Part shown: piece by piece, positions 26,513 through 38,355 of the stretch
Layout: the number at the start of each line of letters is the position of its first letter
How positions within the stretch are numbered: position 1 is the first letter of the stretch
NCBI RefSeq assembly: GCF_001274725.1
Contig: NZ_LGUF01000007.1
Span: forward strand, 1,221,745-1,285,744
DNA length: 64,000 nucleotides
Source: Sporosarcina globispora
Lineage (GTDB): Bacteria; Bacillota; Bacilli; Bacillales; Cytobacillaceae
Reading direction: 5' to 3'
Translations under genes and position numbers: made by a program
The notes under the pieces: model-generated
Database searches by the model: none
What the model saw: only the letters and a program-made list of their open reading frames with translations
What the model was told of the DNA's origin: nothing

Positions 26513-27298
26513 ATGGCAGGATCAGTACTTACAATTAAAGACCTTCATGTTGCTATTGAGGGAAAAGAAATATTAAAAGGTGTTAACCTTGAAATCAAAG
26601 GCGGAGAAATTCACGCCATTATGGGGCCGAACGGTACAGGTAAATCCACTTTATCTTCTGCAATCATGGGCCATCCTAAATATGAAGTAACTGGGGGAAG
26701 CATCACTTTAGATGGCCAAGATGTTCTTGAAATGGAAGTTGACGAGCGTGCACGTGCAGGTCTATTTCTTGCAATGCAATATCCAAGTGAAATCAGCGGT
26801 GTAACAAATGCCGATTTTTTACGTTCTGCAATTAACAGCCGCCTTGAAGAAGGCAATGAAATTTCTCTTATGAAATTCATCCGCAAAATGGACAGCAAAA
26901 TGGAATTCCTTGAAATGGATCTTGATATGGCACAGCGCTACCTGAACGAAGGCTTCTCAGGGGGAGAAAAGAAGCGTAATGAAATTCTTCAATTAATGAT
27001 GCTTGAACCTAAAATTGCCATCCTTGATGAAATCGATTCTGGTTTGGATATTGATGCACTGAAGGTTGTTTCTAAAGGAATCAATGAAATGCGCGGCGAA
27101 GAGTTTGGCTGCTTAATCATCACACACTACCAGCGCCTTCTTAACTACATCACTCCTGACCATGTCCACGTGATGATGCAGGGCCGTGTTGTAAAATCAG
27201 GCGGGCCAGAGCTTGCACAGCGCTTAGAAGCAGAAGGATATGACTGGATTAAGAAAGAATTGGGCATTGAAGACGAAACAGTTGGGCAAGAAGCGTAA
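26513..27298 (+). CDS. sufC: Fe-S cluster assembly ATPase SufC
   Basis: A 261-aa ABC-type ATPase of the SufBCD scaffold. Walker A GPNGTGKST (~40), the SufC-specific GLFLAMQYPSEISGV, signature FSGGEKKR (~147) and Walker B IAILDEIDSGLDID (~170) are all present. The start ATG 26513 follows GGAGGTATATATT. It opens the five-gene suf operon, the order conserved in Firmicutes. Confidence 0.97.
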   Translation: MAGSVLTIKDLHVAIEGKEILKGVNLEIKGGEIHAIMGPNGTGKSTLSSAIMGHPKYEVTGGSITLDGQDVLEMEVDERARAGLFLAMQYPSEISGVTNADFLRSAINSRLEEGNEISLMKFIRKMDSKMEFLEMDLDMAQRYLNEGFSGGEKKRNEILQLMMLEPKIAILDEIDSGLDIDALKVVSKGINEMRGEEFGCLIITHYQRLLNYITPDHVHVMMQGRVVKSGGPELAQRLEAEGYDWIKKELGIEDETVGQEA

Positions 27299-27315
27299 GC
27301 GTTAGGGGGATCACT

Positions 27316-30294
<2,979 letters not shown>

Positions 30295-30295
30295 A

Positions 30296-30315
30296 TTAAT
30301 CAAACGTTTGATTAA
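30296..30315. promoter_or_regulatory. Perfect 20-bp palindrome between sufU and sufB
   Basis: TTAATCAAACGTTTGATTAA has full dyad symmetry without a loop, two bases after the sufU stop. This looks more like a protein-binding operator than a terminator, as no T-run follows. The binding protein is unknown. Confidence 0.45.
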
Positions 30316-30399
30316 AAACTTTTTCGTCTCCCTTGTGTGTTAAAATATTATGAAATGACTGGGTGAGGGCCCTTTCTTATAGAATGGAGGAATACGACG

Positions 30400-31797
30400 A
30401 TGGCAAAAAAGATGCCTGAGATCGGCGATTACAAGTATGGTTTTGCCGATAAAGACGTTTCCATTTTCCGATCAAAACGCGGTTTGACAAAAGAAATTGT
30501 TGAAGAGATTTCAAAATTGAAGGAAGAGCCACAATGGATGCTTGACTTCCGTTTAAAATCATTGGAGCATTTCTATAACATGCCTATGCCGCAATGGGGC
30601 GGAGATTTAGCGTCATTGAACTTTGATGAAATTACGTATTATGTAAAGCCTTCTGAAAAAACAGAGCGCTCTTGGGATGAAGTGCCTGATGAAATCAAAC
30701 AAACGTTTGATAAATTGGGTATTCCGGAAGCCGAGCAGAAATACCTTGCTGGTGTATCTGCACAGTATGAATCAGAGGTTGTTTACCATAACATGCAGGA
30801 AGACCTTGAAGCGAAAGGAATTGTATTTAAAGATACAGATTCCGCTCTTCGTGAAAATGAAGATATTTTCCGTGAGCATTGGGCGAAGGTTATTCCTCCA
30901 ACAGACAACAAATTTGCTGCATTAAATTCAGCTGTTTGGTCTGGAGGATCGTTCATTTATGTTCCAAAAGGGATTAAGGTTGATACGCCATTGCAAGCAT
31001 ATTTCCGCATTAACTCTGAGAACATGGGACAGTTTGAGCGCACATTAATCATTGTTGATGAAGGCGCACATGTACATTATGTAGAAGGATGTACAGCACC
31101 TGTATACACAACAAACTCTCTTCACAGTGCGGTTGTTGAAATCATCATCAAAAAAGACGCATACTGCCGTTATACAACTATTCAGAACTGGGCGAACAAC
31201 GTATTCAACCTGGTTACGAAGCGTGCGGTTTGTGAATCAAACGCAACAATGGAATGGATTGACGGAAACATTGGTTCAAAACTGACAATGAAATATCCGG
31301 CCGTTATTCTTAAAGGAGAAGGTGCACGCGGTATGACTCTTTCCATCGCATTAGCGGGTAAAGGGCAGCACCAAGACGCAGGTGCGAAAATGATTCACCT
31401 TGCACCAAACACTTCTTCAACGATTGTATCGAAATCGATTTCCAAGCAGGGCGGTAAGGTAACGTACCGCGGGATCGTTCACTTCGGCCGCAAAGCGGAA
31501 GGTGCACGTGCCAATATCGAGTGTGATACGTTAATCATGGATAACCAGTCAACTTCAGATACAATTCCTTACAATGAAATCCTAAATGACAACATCTCTC
31601 TTGAGCATGAAGCAAAGGTTTCAAAAGTATCGGAAGAGCAGCTATTCTATCTGATGAGCCGCGGAATTTCAGAGGAAGAAGCAACAGAAATGATCGTAAT
31701 GGGCTTCATCGAGCCATTTACGAAAGAACTTCCAATGGAATACGCAGTAGAGATGAACCGCCTGATCAAGTTCGAAATGGAAGGTTCCATCGGTTAA
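30400..31797 (+). CDS. sufB: Fe-S cluster assembly protein SufB
   Basis: A 465-aa scaffold subunit on which clusters are built with SufC and Suf[21 protein letters not shown] (~228-247) carries the conserved cysteine, with [26 protein letters not shown] and C-terminal [21 protein letters not shown] 105-bp gap with a palindrome separates it from sufU, unlike the tight spacing elsewhere in the operon. Ribosome site GGAGGAATACGACG. Confidence 0.97.
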   Translation: MAKKMPEIGDYKYGFADKDVSIFRSKRGLTKEIVEEISKLKEEPQWMLDFRLKSLEHFYNMPMPQWGGDLASLNFDEITYYVKPSEKTERSWDEVPDEIKQTFDKLGIPEAEQKYLAGVSAQYESEVVYHNMQEDLEAKGIVFKDTDSALRENEDIFREHWAKVIPPTDNKFAALNSAVWSGGSFIYVPKGIKVDTPLQAYFRINSENMGQFERTLIIVDEGAHVHYVEGCTAPVYTTNSLHSAVVEIIIKKDAYCRYTTIQNWANNVFNLVTKRAVCESNATMEWIDGNIGSKLTMKYPAVILKGEGARGMTLSIALAGKGQHQDAGAKMIHLAPNTSSTIVSKSISKQGGKVTYRGIVHFGRKAEGARANIECDTLIMDNQSTSDTIPYNEILNDNISLEHEAKVSKVSEEQLFYLMSRGISEEEATEMIVMGFIEPFTKELPMEYAVEMNRLIKFEMEGSIG

Positions 31798-31811
31798 TAG
31801 ATAATATTATG

Positions 31812-31848
31812 AAAACCCGTTTACCGGCCAAGGTAAGCGGGTTTTTAA
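31812..31848 (+). terminator. Terminator of the suf operon
   Basis: AACCCGTTTACC and GGTAAGCGGGTT form a 12-bp stem (one G-U) followed by TTTAAAT. Confidence 0.92.
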
Positions 31849-31987
31849 ATAGGTAAGAGGTATATAATATTTTTGGAAAATTGAAGATTAAATTGCTAAA
31901 GTGAAGATATAACCCTTTGCGTAAAGCTAATGCGGTTTTGGAATGATTATTCTTAAAATACTTATGGCAAAAAACGGAGGTGTTTCA

Positions 31988-32833
31988 ATGATTATCATAG
32001 GCGTAACAGGCTGGGGCGACCATGATAGCCTTTATGCAGGCAATATTTCGCCGAGAGATAAATTAAAGGAGTACGCTGGCCATTTTCCGACTGTGGAGGT
32101 GGACTCTGCTTTTTATGCGGTGCAGCCAAAGCGCAACTCTTCCAAATGGGTAAAGGACACGCCAGAGTCTTTTCAATTCATAGTAAAAGCCTACCAGGGC
32201 ATGACCGGACACCAGAGAGGCGAAATCCCTTTTGAGAGCAAAGAAGAAATGTTTGAAGCCTTTAAAGACACATTGGAGCCTTATATCGAATCCGGCAAGC
32301 TGGCTATGGTGCTGTTTCAATTTCCGCCATGGTTTGACTGCAAAAAGGCCAATGTCGACTATCTTCGCTGGTGCAAAGAGCAGATGGGGGATATCCCATG
32401 TGCCCTGGAGTTCAGGCATCAATCATGGTTTCGGCCGGAGTTTAAGGAAAGCACATTAAGATTCATGAGAGAAGAAGGCTGGATTCACAGCATCTGTGAC
32501 GAGCCGCAGGCAGGTGAGGGTTCGGTTCCAACGGTCCTGGAAACAGCCAGTCCTGACAAGGTGCTTGTTCGATTTCATGGCCGGAATTATCATGGCTGGC
32601 AGAAAAAGAATGGTGACAACTGGCGGGAGGTCCGCTATCTTTACCGCTATAACGAAAAAGAACTCTCTGAATGGGCAGAACATCTAAAAATGCTTGAGAA
32701 AAATTGTAAAAATGTATTCGTCGTCTTCAACAACAACTCTGGCGGTGACGCGGCAGATAACGCTAAACAAATGATCGGCCTGCTTGATATTGAATACCAG
32801 CAGCTCGCCCCCAGACAACTTGATTTATTTTAA
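31988..32833 (+). CDS. DUF72-family protein (YunF/YecE-like)
   Basis: A 281-aa TIM-barrel-like protein of the DUF72 family. Landmarks are GVTGWGDHDSLY (~5-16), VEVDSAFYAVQ, the FQFPPWF segment and CALEFRHQSWF (~130), with late LVRFHGRN. The biochemical role of the family is not known. The start ATG 31988 follows CGGAGGTG; the frame extends 15 codons upstream without support. It lies next to yunC, as yunF lies near it in B. subtilis. Confidence 0.85.
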   Translation: MIIIGVTGWGDHDSLYAGNISPRDKLKEYAGHFPTVEVDSAFYAVQPKRNSSKWVKDTPESFQFIVKAYQGMTGHQRGEIPFESKEEMFEAFKDTLEPYIESGKLAMVLFQFPPWFDCKKANVDYLRWCKEQMGDIPCALEFRHQSWFRPEFKESTLRFMREEGWIHSICDEPQAGEGSVPTVLETASPDKVLVRFHGRNYHGWQKKNGDNWREVRYLYRYNEKELSEWAEHLKMLEKNCKNVFVVFNNNSGGDAADNAKQMIGLLDIEYQQLAPRQLDLF

Positions 32834-32836
32834 GGG

Positions 32837-32883
32837 GTGCCAGACACCTATAGCCGCAAGCTAGCTGAAGAGGTGCCTGGCAC
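32837..32883. repeat. Inverted repeat of the GTGCC-AGGCAC type
   Basis: GTGCCAGACACCT (32837-32849) and AGGTGCCTGGCAC (32871-32883) are inverted with one mismatch and a 21-bp spacer. Dispersed copies of GGTGCCTGGCACC-type palindromes are familiar in Bacillus-group genomes; here it lies directly after the DUF72 stop and may double as a terminator. Confidence 0.6.
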
Positions 32884-32946
32884 TTTCACCCTTTTCCTAG
32901 TCCGCACATATTCTGTAAAGGAAAAGGGAAAGGAGTGGCGGCAAGT

Positions 32947-33249
32947 ATGATTGATTTGAAACCGCTTGATATAGATGGCCATACTTTTTTGAGTGTGTCG
33001 GTGCAATTGCCGAAGACCAATCTGCTGGTTGTAACGAATGATAAAGGGTATATCATGTGCGGCGCCCTTGATGTAGCTTTGCTGAATGAGAAGCTCAAGG
33101 ACCGAAAAGTAATCGCTGGCAGGGCGGTCGGTGTAAAAACAATAGAGCAGCTGTTAAATGCCCCCCTTGAATCTGTCACTTATGAAGCGGAAGAGCTAGG
33201 CATCCATAGAGGAATGATCGGAAGAGAAGCACTTCTTAAAATGATCTAA
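32947..33249 (+). CDS. yunC: DUF1805 protein YunC
   Basis: A 100-aa protein very close to YunC in pattern (LPKTNLLVVTNDKGYIMCGA, LDVALLNEKLKDRKVIAGRA, GIHRGMIGREALLKMI). The role is unknown. I prefer ATG 32947 (MIDLKPLDIDG) because it matches the family N-terminus; an in-frame GTG at 32935 overlaps the AAGGAG ribosome site. Confidence 0.85.
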   Translation: MIDLKPLDIDGHTFLSVSVQLPKTNLLVVTNDKGYIMCGALDVALLNEKLKDRKVIAGRAVGVKTIEQLLNAPLESVTYEAEELGIHRGMIGREALLKMI

Positions 33250-33551
33250 AGGCATGCCTTAAGAAGGCTGTCTTTTTTTATGAGCCGCTTCGTACATAAA
33301 TTTTTTTTATGCGCAAATAAAAAAGGGCTATCCGCACATAAATTTATTTTTACGGAAAAAAACAGTCCGAATGAATGCAGGAACACCAAATTGGCCACCA
33401 GATACAGTCAATAAAACTAAAAAGACTCTATTAAGCCAAAAGCCGCTTCTAATCTGCCAACACAAGAATTTTGTCGTATAATGTAAATAAAACCAAATAA
33501 TACCCGATATGATTATAAAGCGCACTTGAAAAAAGGATATGGGAGATTTAT
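33250..33551. other. Intergenic region yunC to HD-GYP gene
   Basis: No gene seen. A short GCCTT/AAGGC hairpin followed by TGTCTTTTTTT (33257-33279) may terminate yunC. Two similar AT-rich segments (ACATAAATTTTTTTTATG near 33294 and ACATAAATTTATTTTTA near 33337) form a loose repeat. A TATAAT at 33478-33483 could be the -10 of the HD-GYP gene, but no clear -35 is present. Confidence 0.4.
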
Positions 33552-34643
33552 ATGAGATTAGCAGCAACCAATACAATTGAGACTGGCAGCGTTCTGGCCA
33601 AGCCTATATATAATGATAAAGGTCAGGTTCTCTTGCATGAAGGTGTGGAGCTGGCTGATAAATTAATACATAAACTGCAGGAAATGGGCATTACTTATGT
33701 GTATGTCCGGGATTGGCGCACTGAGGATATTCAATATAAAAACCCTCTTCCTTCCCAAATGCGCAAGAAAGCTATAGAAACCCTGGAATCGGTCTTGAAG
33801 GAAGTCGAAGGAAATAAAGATCTATCAGGCTCTTTAGTGATTGAAAAAGCATCTAAACGGCTATCATGGCTAATTCGACAGCTCATTGGCGAAATAAGAG
33901 GAAATAAAGAGCTGCTTACGATCTTATCAGATGTATATACATATGACCAATATATTTTTACACACTCCCTTAATGTAACTCTTTATTCACTGGCAATCGG
34001 GATGAAGCTTCAGCTTCTGCCAAAGGATCTGGAAATCCTCGGGCTAGGTGCTATTCTCCATGATGTTGGCAAAATGAAGGTGCCTGCAGACATTCTTTTA
34101 AAGCCTAGTAAATTGACAGCGGAAGAATTTGATTCTATAAAGAAGCATCCTGAAGATGGATTTAATATGCTGCGAAAAGTAGAGGCGATACCGCTTCTTG
34201 TTGCACATTGTGCCTTTCAGCATCATGAGCGATTAAATGGTTCCGGCTATCCGCGCGGCCTCCAGGGAGACGAGATTCATGATTTCGGGAAGGTTATTGC
34301 GATTGCTGATGTGTTTGATGCGGTAACATCCAATCGTATATACAGACAGGCTATGCTCCCGCATGAAGGCCTTGAAATCTTGTATGCAGGAGCTGAAAAG
34401 TTATTTGATAAGAAGATGATCGAAGTTTTCCGTCAGGCGGTTGCCGTGTACCCTATTGGTGTTACGGTCGAGCTGAATGATGGACGAAGAGGCGTTGTCT
34501 GCCGGCAAAATGCGGGACTGAGCGATAGGCCAGTTATACGCATACTTGAAGAAAAGGGCAGAAATGTGGAGCCATATGAGGCAGACTTGGGACATGAATT
34601 AAGTTCAGTCATCATAGGCTGTGATACGACTTTTGTACAATAA
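33552..34643 (+). CDS. HD-GYP domain phosphohydrolase (probable cyclic dinucleotide phosphodiesterase)
   Basis: A 363-aa protein. A ~100-residue N-terminal region of DUF3391-like character precedes an HD-GYP domain with HSLNVTLYSLAIG (~140), the metal-binding HDVGKMKVP (~175), HCAFQHHERLNGSGYPRGL (~222-240) and IAIADVFDAVTSNRIYR. The GYP motif is present as GSGYP, and metal ligands look intact, so c-di-GMP hydrolysis is plausible. It has a C-terminal ~55-residue beta-rich extension. No membrane or receiver domain is visible. Confidence 0.88.
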   Translation: MRLAATNTIETGSVLAKPIYNDKGQVLLHEGVELADKLIHKLQEMGITYVYVRDWRTEDIQYKNPLPSQMRKKAIETLESVLKEVEGNKDLSGSLVIEKASKRLSWLIRQLIGEIRGNKELLTILSDVYTYDQYIFTHSLNVTLYSLAIGMKLQLLPKDLEILGLGAILHDVGKMKVPADILLKPSKLTAEEFDSIKKHPEDGFNMLRKVEAIPLLVAHCAFQHHERLNGSGYPRGLQGDEIHDFGKVIAIADVFDAVTSNRIYRQAMLPHEGLEILYAGAEKLFDKKMIEVFRQAVAVYPIGVTVELNDGRRGVVCRQNAGLSDRPVIRILEEKGRNVEPYEADLGHELSSVIIGCDTTFVQ

Positions 34644-34717
34644 TAAACTATTTTGGATTTTTGAGCCTAGTTCCCTCCTTTACAGCATACATATAGCTTG
34701 TAAAGGGGGGATTTGTT

Positions 34718-35467
34718 TTGGCAAAATTTCGCGGCCGGCTGCCCCGGAAAGGTCCTCTGCCATTTCGCTACGTATTTCTATTGACCTTTATATTCTTTGT
34801 TATCTCAACTGCTGCCGGCCTCTGGATTATCAATGAAGGGCTTAAGCCCACACTCATGAGCTATGCTGATTCACAGACAAGGAAAATTGCATCATTGGTG
34901 ATTAATAATGCGATTAATAAAAAGATTACCAATGTGATGGATTTGGAAGAGATAATCGAAGAAAAGGGTGATGGATCCTTTTATACTATTAATACAGAGA
35001 AATTAAACAGAGTAAAGGCTGAGGTAACTGAACTTGTTCAAGATAATATTAAGCAAGCAGAAAAAGGAGATTTAACTGCATTGGAGTCTTTTACTGATGT
35101 AGAAATAAAGATGGAGGGAGATAAAGATGCAAATGGAATTGTATATTATGTTCCATTAGGACAGGCGACTAACAACGCTCTTTTAGGTAACTTAGGTCCT
35201 AAAATCCCAGTAAAATTCAACGCAGTAGGATCAGTAACCTCCAATTTTATTACAAAGCGGGAGGATCACGGAATAAATAATGTATATATTGAGGTACTGG
35301 TTAGGCTGGATGTTCAGGTGCAGATTATTATTCCTTTTGCCACTGAAATAATCACGGTACAGGAAGATGTGCCAATTGCCATTGGGCTAATTCCTGGAGA
35401 GGTGCCGCAATTTTTTAATGGTGGTGATGGATCCTCGCCATCAATAGAAGTTCCAGCAGGACAATAA
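34718..35467 (+). CDS. yunB: Sporulation protein YunB
   Basis: A 249-aa protein with one N-terminal membrane helix (FRYVFLLTFIFFVISTAAGLW, broken here to its core, ~22-42) and an extracytoplasmic alpha/beta domain. Its pattern (ASLVINNAINKKI, VPLGQATNNALLGNLGPKIPV reduced to key blocks) matches YunB, whose loss impairs B. subtilis sporulation. It begins with TTG at 34718, 7 nt after AAAGGGGGG. Confidence 0.85.
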   Translation: MAKFRGRLPRKGPLPFRYVFLLTFIFFVISTAAGLWIINEGLKPTLMSYADSQTRKIASLVINNAINKKITNVMDLEEIIEEKGDGSFYTINTEKLNRVKAEVTELVQDNIKQAEKGDLTALESFTDVEIKMEGDKDANGIVYYVPLGQATNNALLGNLGPKIPVKFNAVGSVTSNFITKREDHGINNVYIEVLVRLDVQVQIIIPFATEIITVQEDVPIAIGLIPGEVPQFFNGGDGSSPSIEVPAGQ

Positions 35468-35470
35468 CAC

Positions 35471-35499
35471 TTGCTAAAAGATTAGTATTTTGATAAAAT
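35471..35499 (+). promoter_or_regulatory. Promoter upstream of the lysine riboswitch
   Basis: TTGCTA (35471-35476) and TAAAAT (35494-35499) are spaced by 17 bp, ~38 bp before the aptamer. Confidence 0.55.
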
Positions 35500-35536
35500 T
35501 TTAATATAATTTCATAAAAACCTTATCATATCCGAT

Positions 35537-35733
35537 GGGGTAGAGGTGCAGGATTCAAGAGTACGCTGTGCGAGGATGACAACTACGACCGCAGCCGAAA
35601 GGGAATTTTGCCGAAGCATAATTAGTGAGTCAGAACTAATCTTGCTGGGGTTACTTCGAATAGGAGTAACACTGTCATTATGAGGGAAAGTATGAATATA
35701 CTTTATAAAGCCTTCATAATGGGGAGCTACAGA
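35537..35733 (+). promoter_or_regulatory. Lysine riboswitch (L-box) controlling lysW
   Basis: L-box core elements appear in order: GGGGTAGAGGTGC, GAGTACGCTGTGCGAGGATG, AGCCGAAAGGGAATTTTGCC, GAAGC, CTGGGGTTACTTCGAATAGG, AACACTGTCATTATGAGGG and the closing GGGGAGCTAC. Lysine binding should favour the terminator downstream. This five-helix aptamer commonly sits before lysC, lysP-type and NhaC-like lysW transporter genes. Confidence 0.95.
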
Positions 35734-35758
35734 TCGTGATGGAGAAACTAATTACTTC

Positions 35759-35801
35759 AAAAGAGTAATGATAGATTTTTCTCTATCGTTACTCTTTTTT
35801 A
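35759..35801 (+). terminator. Lysine riboswitch terminator
   Basis: AAGAGTAATGATAGA and TCTATCGTTACTCTT pair (one mismatch) around a short T-rich loop and are followed by TTTTT. Its 5' arm overlaps the ATTACTTCAAAAGAG linker that can pair alternatively. Confidence 0.92.
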
Positions 35802-35894
35802 TTTTGACTCTGTCATCATTCTTGTTGTTCCCCCTGATTGAAAAACGGACACGCCTAAATGGCGGGATCCAAAAAAACAAGAGGAGGACAAGTA

Positions 35895-37472
35895 ATGGAA
35901 AACACAATTTTCTCCCTGCTGCCGCCATTGGTAGCAATCGCCATGGTTATCCTGACCAGGCGCGTATTGCTGTCATTGGGAGTGGGGATCGTCACAGCGG
36001 CACTGCTGCTGGCTGAATTCAGCATCACAGAAACATTAAGCATCATTTGGGATGCTGTAAAAGGAATCTTTGTTTCAGACGGAGCACTGAACACCTGGAA
36101 TGTATATATTATTTTATTCTTGCTTGTATTAGGCGTTATTACTGCATTTATATCTATCTCAGGCGGAAGCCGCGCATTTGGGGAATGGGCGATGAAGCGG
36201 GTCAAAACCCGTGCAGGCGCACAGATTGTCGGAGCTGTTTTAGGTATTATCATATTCATTGACGACTATTTCAATGCTCTGGCAGTCGGCCAGATTTCAC
36301 GTCCGATTACAGATCGCCAGCGAGTATCCCGTGCGAAACTTGCATATTTGATTGATTCGACTTCAGCACCTGTTTGTGTTGTTTCACCAGTATCAAGCTG
36401 GGGCGCATATATTATTGCACTGATCGGAACTATCCTTGCAGCTCATAATGTTACCGAGTATTCAGCTTTCTCGGCGTTTATTCAAATGATTCCAATGAAT
36501 CTTTATGTATGGGCGACCCTTGCAATTGTGTTTATCGTGGCATTAAGAGGTCTTGAAATTGGGCCGATGAAGATTCATGAAAAGCGTGCAGTTGAAGAGG
36601 GGCTTGTAATGGATCCAGAGAAGCCGGCACCTGGTGAGCTTAAGGATGATCTTCCAACAAGTTCAAAAGGGTCTGTCGGAGATCTTGTGTGGCCGATTAT
36701 AGCCCTTGTCATTGGTACAGTTGGCGCAATGTTCTGGACGGGTTCACAGGCGGTTGAGGGAAATGCGACAGTTTTACAAATATTTGAAAACACAGATGTC
36801 TCGAAGTCACTTATCCTTGGAGGCCTAGTGGGTCTATTGGTTTCATTAGGATTATTCTTCCGTCAGGCCTTTGCTTTGAAAGGCGTTAACCCAAATGTTT
36901 TTGGCAAAGGAGTATGGGAAGGCGTTAAATCCATGCTTCCAGCTGTTTATATCTTACTGTTTGCCTGGGCGATCGTTGATTTAATTGGCCGTCTTGAAAC
37001 TGGAAAGTATTTGGCAGGTATTGTGGAAAGCTCTAATATGAGCACTTCATGGCTTCCGCTTTTACTTTTTGTCATAGCGGGAATTATGGCATTCAGTACT
37101 GGAACTTCATGGGGATCTTTCGGCATCCTGCTTCCGATTGCAGGAGACATTGCTGCTGCAACAGATATTACTCTGTTATTGCCGGCTATGTCAGCTGTCC
37201 TTGCCGGTGCGGTATTCGGAGATCATTGTTCACCGATTTCCGATACAACGATTCTTTCCTCAACAGGGGCAGGCTGTAACCATATGGACCATGTGATGAC
37301 TCAGCTTCCATATGCTTTGATTTCAGCGGGAATCGCAGCTGCTGGTTATTTAATCATGGGCTTTACTGGCAGCACTGTTATCGCATTACTTACAGTGGCT
37401 GTTCTTGTAGCGGCATTTGCGTTCCTTGGCCGAGGGCAAAAAGAAGCCTGGCAGGAGAAAAGGGCAAGTTAA
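35895..37472 (+). CDS. lysW: NhaC-family transporter, probable lysine importer LysW
   Basis: A 525-aa membrane protein with about 11-12 helices, of the Na+/H+ antiporter NhaC superfamily. Family blocks such as IIFIDDYFNALAVGQISRPITD and AFSTGTSWGSFGILLPI are visible. Comparative genomics of L-box regulons assigned riboswitch-controlled NhaC members as lysine transporters (LysW), and the L-box upstream supports this over pH homeostasis. Start ATG 35895 follows AAGAGGAGGACAAGTA. Confidence 0.88.
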   Translation: MENTIFSLLPPLVAIAMVILTRRVLLSLGVGIVTAALLLAEFSITETLSIIWDAVKGIFVSDGALNTWNVYIILFLLVLGVITAFISISGGSRAFGEWAMKRVKTRAGAQIVGAVLGIIIFIDDYFNALAVGQISRPITDRQRVSRAKLAYLIDSTSAPVCVVSPVSSWGAYIIALIGTILAAHNVTEYSAFSAFIQMIPMNLYVWATLAIVFIVALRGLEIGPMKIHEKRAVEEGLVMDPEKPAPGELKDDLPTSSKGSVGDLVWPIIALVIGTVGAMFWTGSQAVEGNATVLQIFENTDVSKSLILGGLVGLLVSLGLFFRQAFALKGVNPNVFGKGVWEGVKSMLPAVYILLFAWAIVDLIGRLETGKYLAGIVESSNMSTSWLPLLLFVIAGIMAFSTGTSWGSFGILLPIAGDIAAATDITLLLPAMSAVLAGAVFGDHCSPISDTTILSSTGAGCNHMDHVMTQLPYALISAGIAAAGYLIMGFTGSTVIALLTVAVLVAAFAFLGRGQKEAWQEKRAS

Positions 37473-37483
37473 TAGACCGATAG

Positions 37484-37517
37484 AAAAAGGCTTTCTCTTT
37501 GCGAGAAGGCCTTTTTT
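37484..37517 (+). terminator. Terminator between lysW and the stress protein gene
   Basis: AAAAGGCTTTCTC and GAGAAGGCCTTTT pair over 13 positions (one G-U) and are flanked by A and T runs; it can serve both converging genes. Confidence 0.9.
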
Positions 37518-37528
37518 GCTGCTAATAT

Positions 37529-37891
37529 TCAGCTTCTATCACTGAATAAAATGATTTTTCCCTCATTCACATAAGCTTTATACTTTCGGGCTTCTTCATC
37601 TGACATGCCCGGTTCCCTGAATTTTACTCCAGATGAGTCACTGCTCATGCGGCCCTCATTAAACCATGATACAAGGCTATTCAAGAATCCAGCACTCTCA
37701 TTGCTGTCTCTATCCTTAGTCTCGAAGGTCTCTGTATGAACACCAATCTTATCTTCAAGAGACGTATCCAGATGTTCTGTCTGCGCAATGATTGATAGAT
37801 CCTGGACAGGGTATCCGTCATTCTGCAGTTCCTGAATGGCATTTACTACTTCCCTTTGTGAATTATAAACTCCGATAATATTGGCATCCAT
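37529..37891 (-). CDS. YflT-family general stress protein
   Basis: A 120-aa soluble protein of the YflT/general stress protein 17M family, recognised by the N-terminal IIGVYNSQREVVNAIQELQN and the YPVQDLSIIAQ strand, with a variable acidic middle. In B. subtilis yflT is SigB dependent, and a SigB-type promoter is visible upstream here. The molecular function is unknown. Ribosome site GAGGAGG, 8 nt before ATG 37891. Confidence 0.82.
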   Translation of the reverse strand: MDANIIGVYNSQREVVNAIQELQNDGYPVQDLSIIAQTEHLDTSLEDKIGVHTETFETKDRDSNESAGFLNSLVSWFNEGRMSSDSSGVKFREPGMSDEEARKYKAYVNEGKIILFSDRS

Positions 37892-37954
37892 TTGTATAAC
37901 CTCCTCTGTAGTACTTTTATACTATATTTGATAATTGTTAAGTACACTGGTTAT

Positions 37955-37979
37955 ATTCCCGAGTTCTGGAAGAGCAAAC
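37955..37979 (-). promoter_or_regulatory. SigB-type promoter of the YflT-family gene
   Basis: On the minus strand GTTTGC (37979-37974) and GGGAAT (37960-37955) are spaced by 13 bp, close to the SigB consensus GTTTAA-N12-15-GGGTAT. The predicted leader is ~57 nt. Confidence 0.65.
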
Positions 37980-38237
37980 AAGGTTAAATTTGGAATCCTA
38001 ATGAATTAATTTAGAATTTTCTGAATAAATTATGAAAGTTTTTATCTTTAGAGAATAAATTTTACTAAGGGGGTGAGGACAAAGAATATTTGATCAGCTT
38101 TGGTGAAATAACTCTTGCCAGAATGGAATTCAAATGGAAATTAAAATAGTTGTATATTAATTTTCTTGGATGCTATACTCTGGCAGTGTGTTGAAACGAA
38201 TAATTCAGAAAAATATTATTATTCCCAAAATAATGTT

Positions 38238-38266
38238 TTGACAGAATATCAAAAACTAGCTATACT
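38238..38266 (+). promoter_or_regulatory. SigA promoter of the NSS transporter
   Basis: TTGACA (38238-38243), 17-bp spacer, TATACT (38261-38266), a near-consensus promoter ~90 bp before the start codon. The 37980-38237 stretch shows no other feature that I recognise. Confidence 0.8.
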
Positions 38267-38355
38267 AGGCTTAGTTAAGTTTAATTATCTGAAAATATAA
38301 AAAGTTCTCATTGTTCTTTTTAATTGGGAATATTTACAGGGGGGTAGGAAATACT

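Noticed and set aside
38047..38150. Very short ORF after AAGGGGGTGAGG upstream of the NSS transporter
   Set aside because: The strong ribosome-like sequence is followed by a GTG frame that stops after nine codons, and the next TTG frame encodes only ~19 residues with poor spacing.
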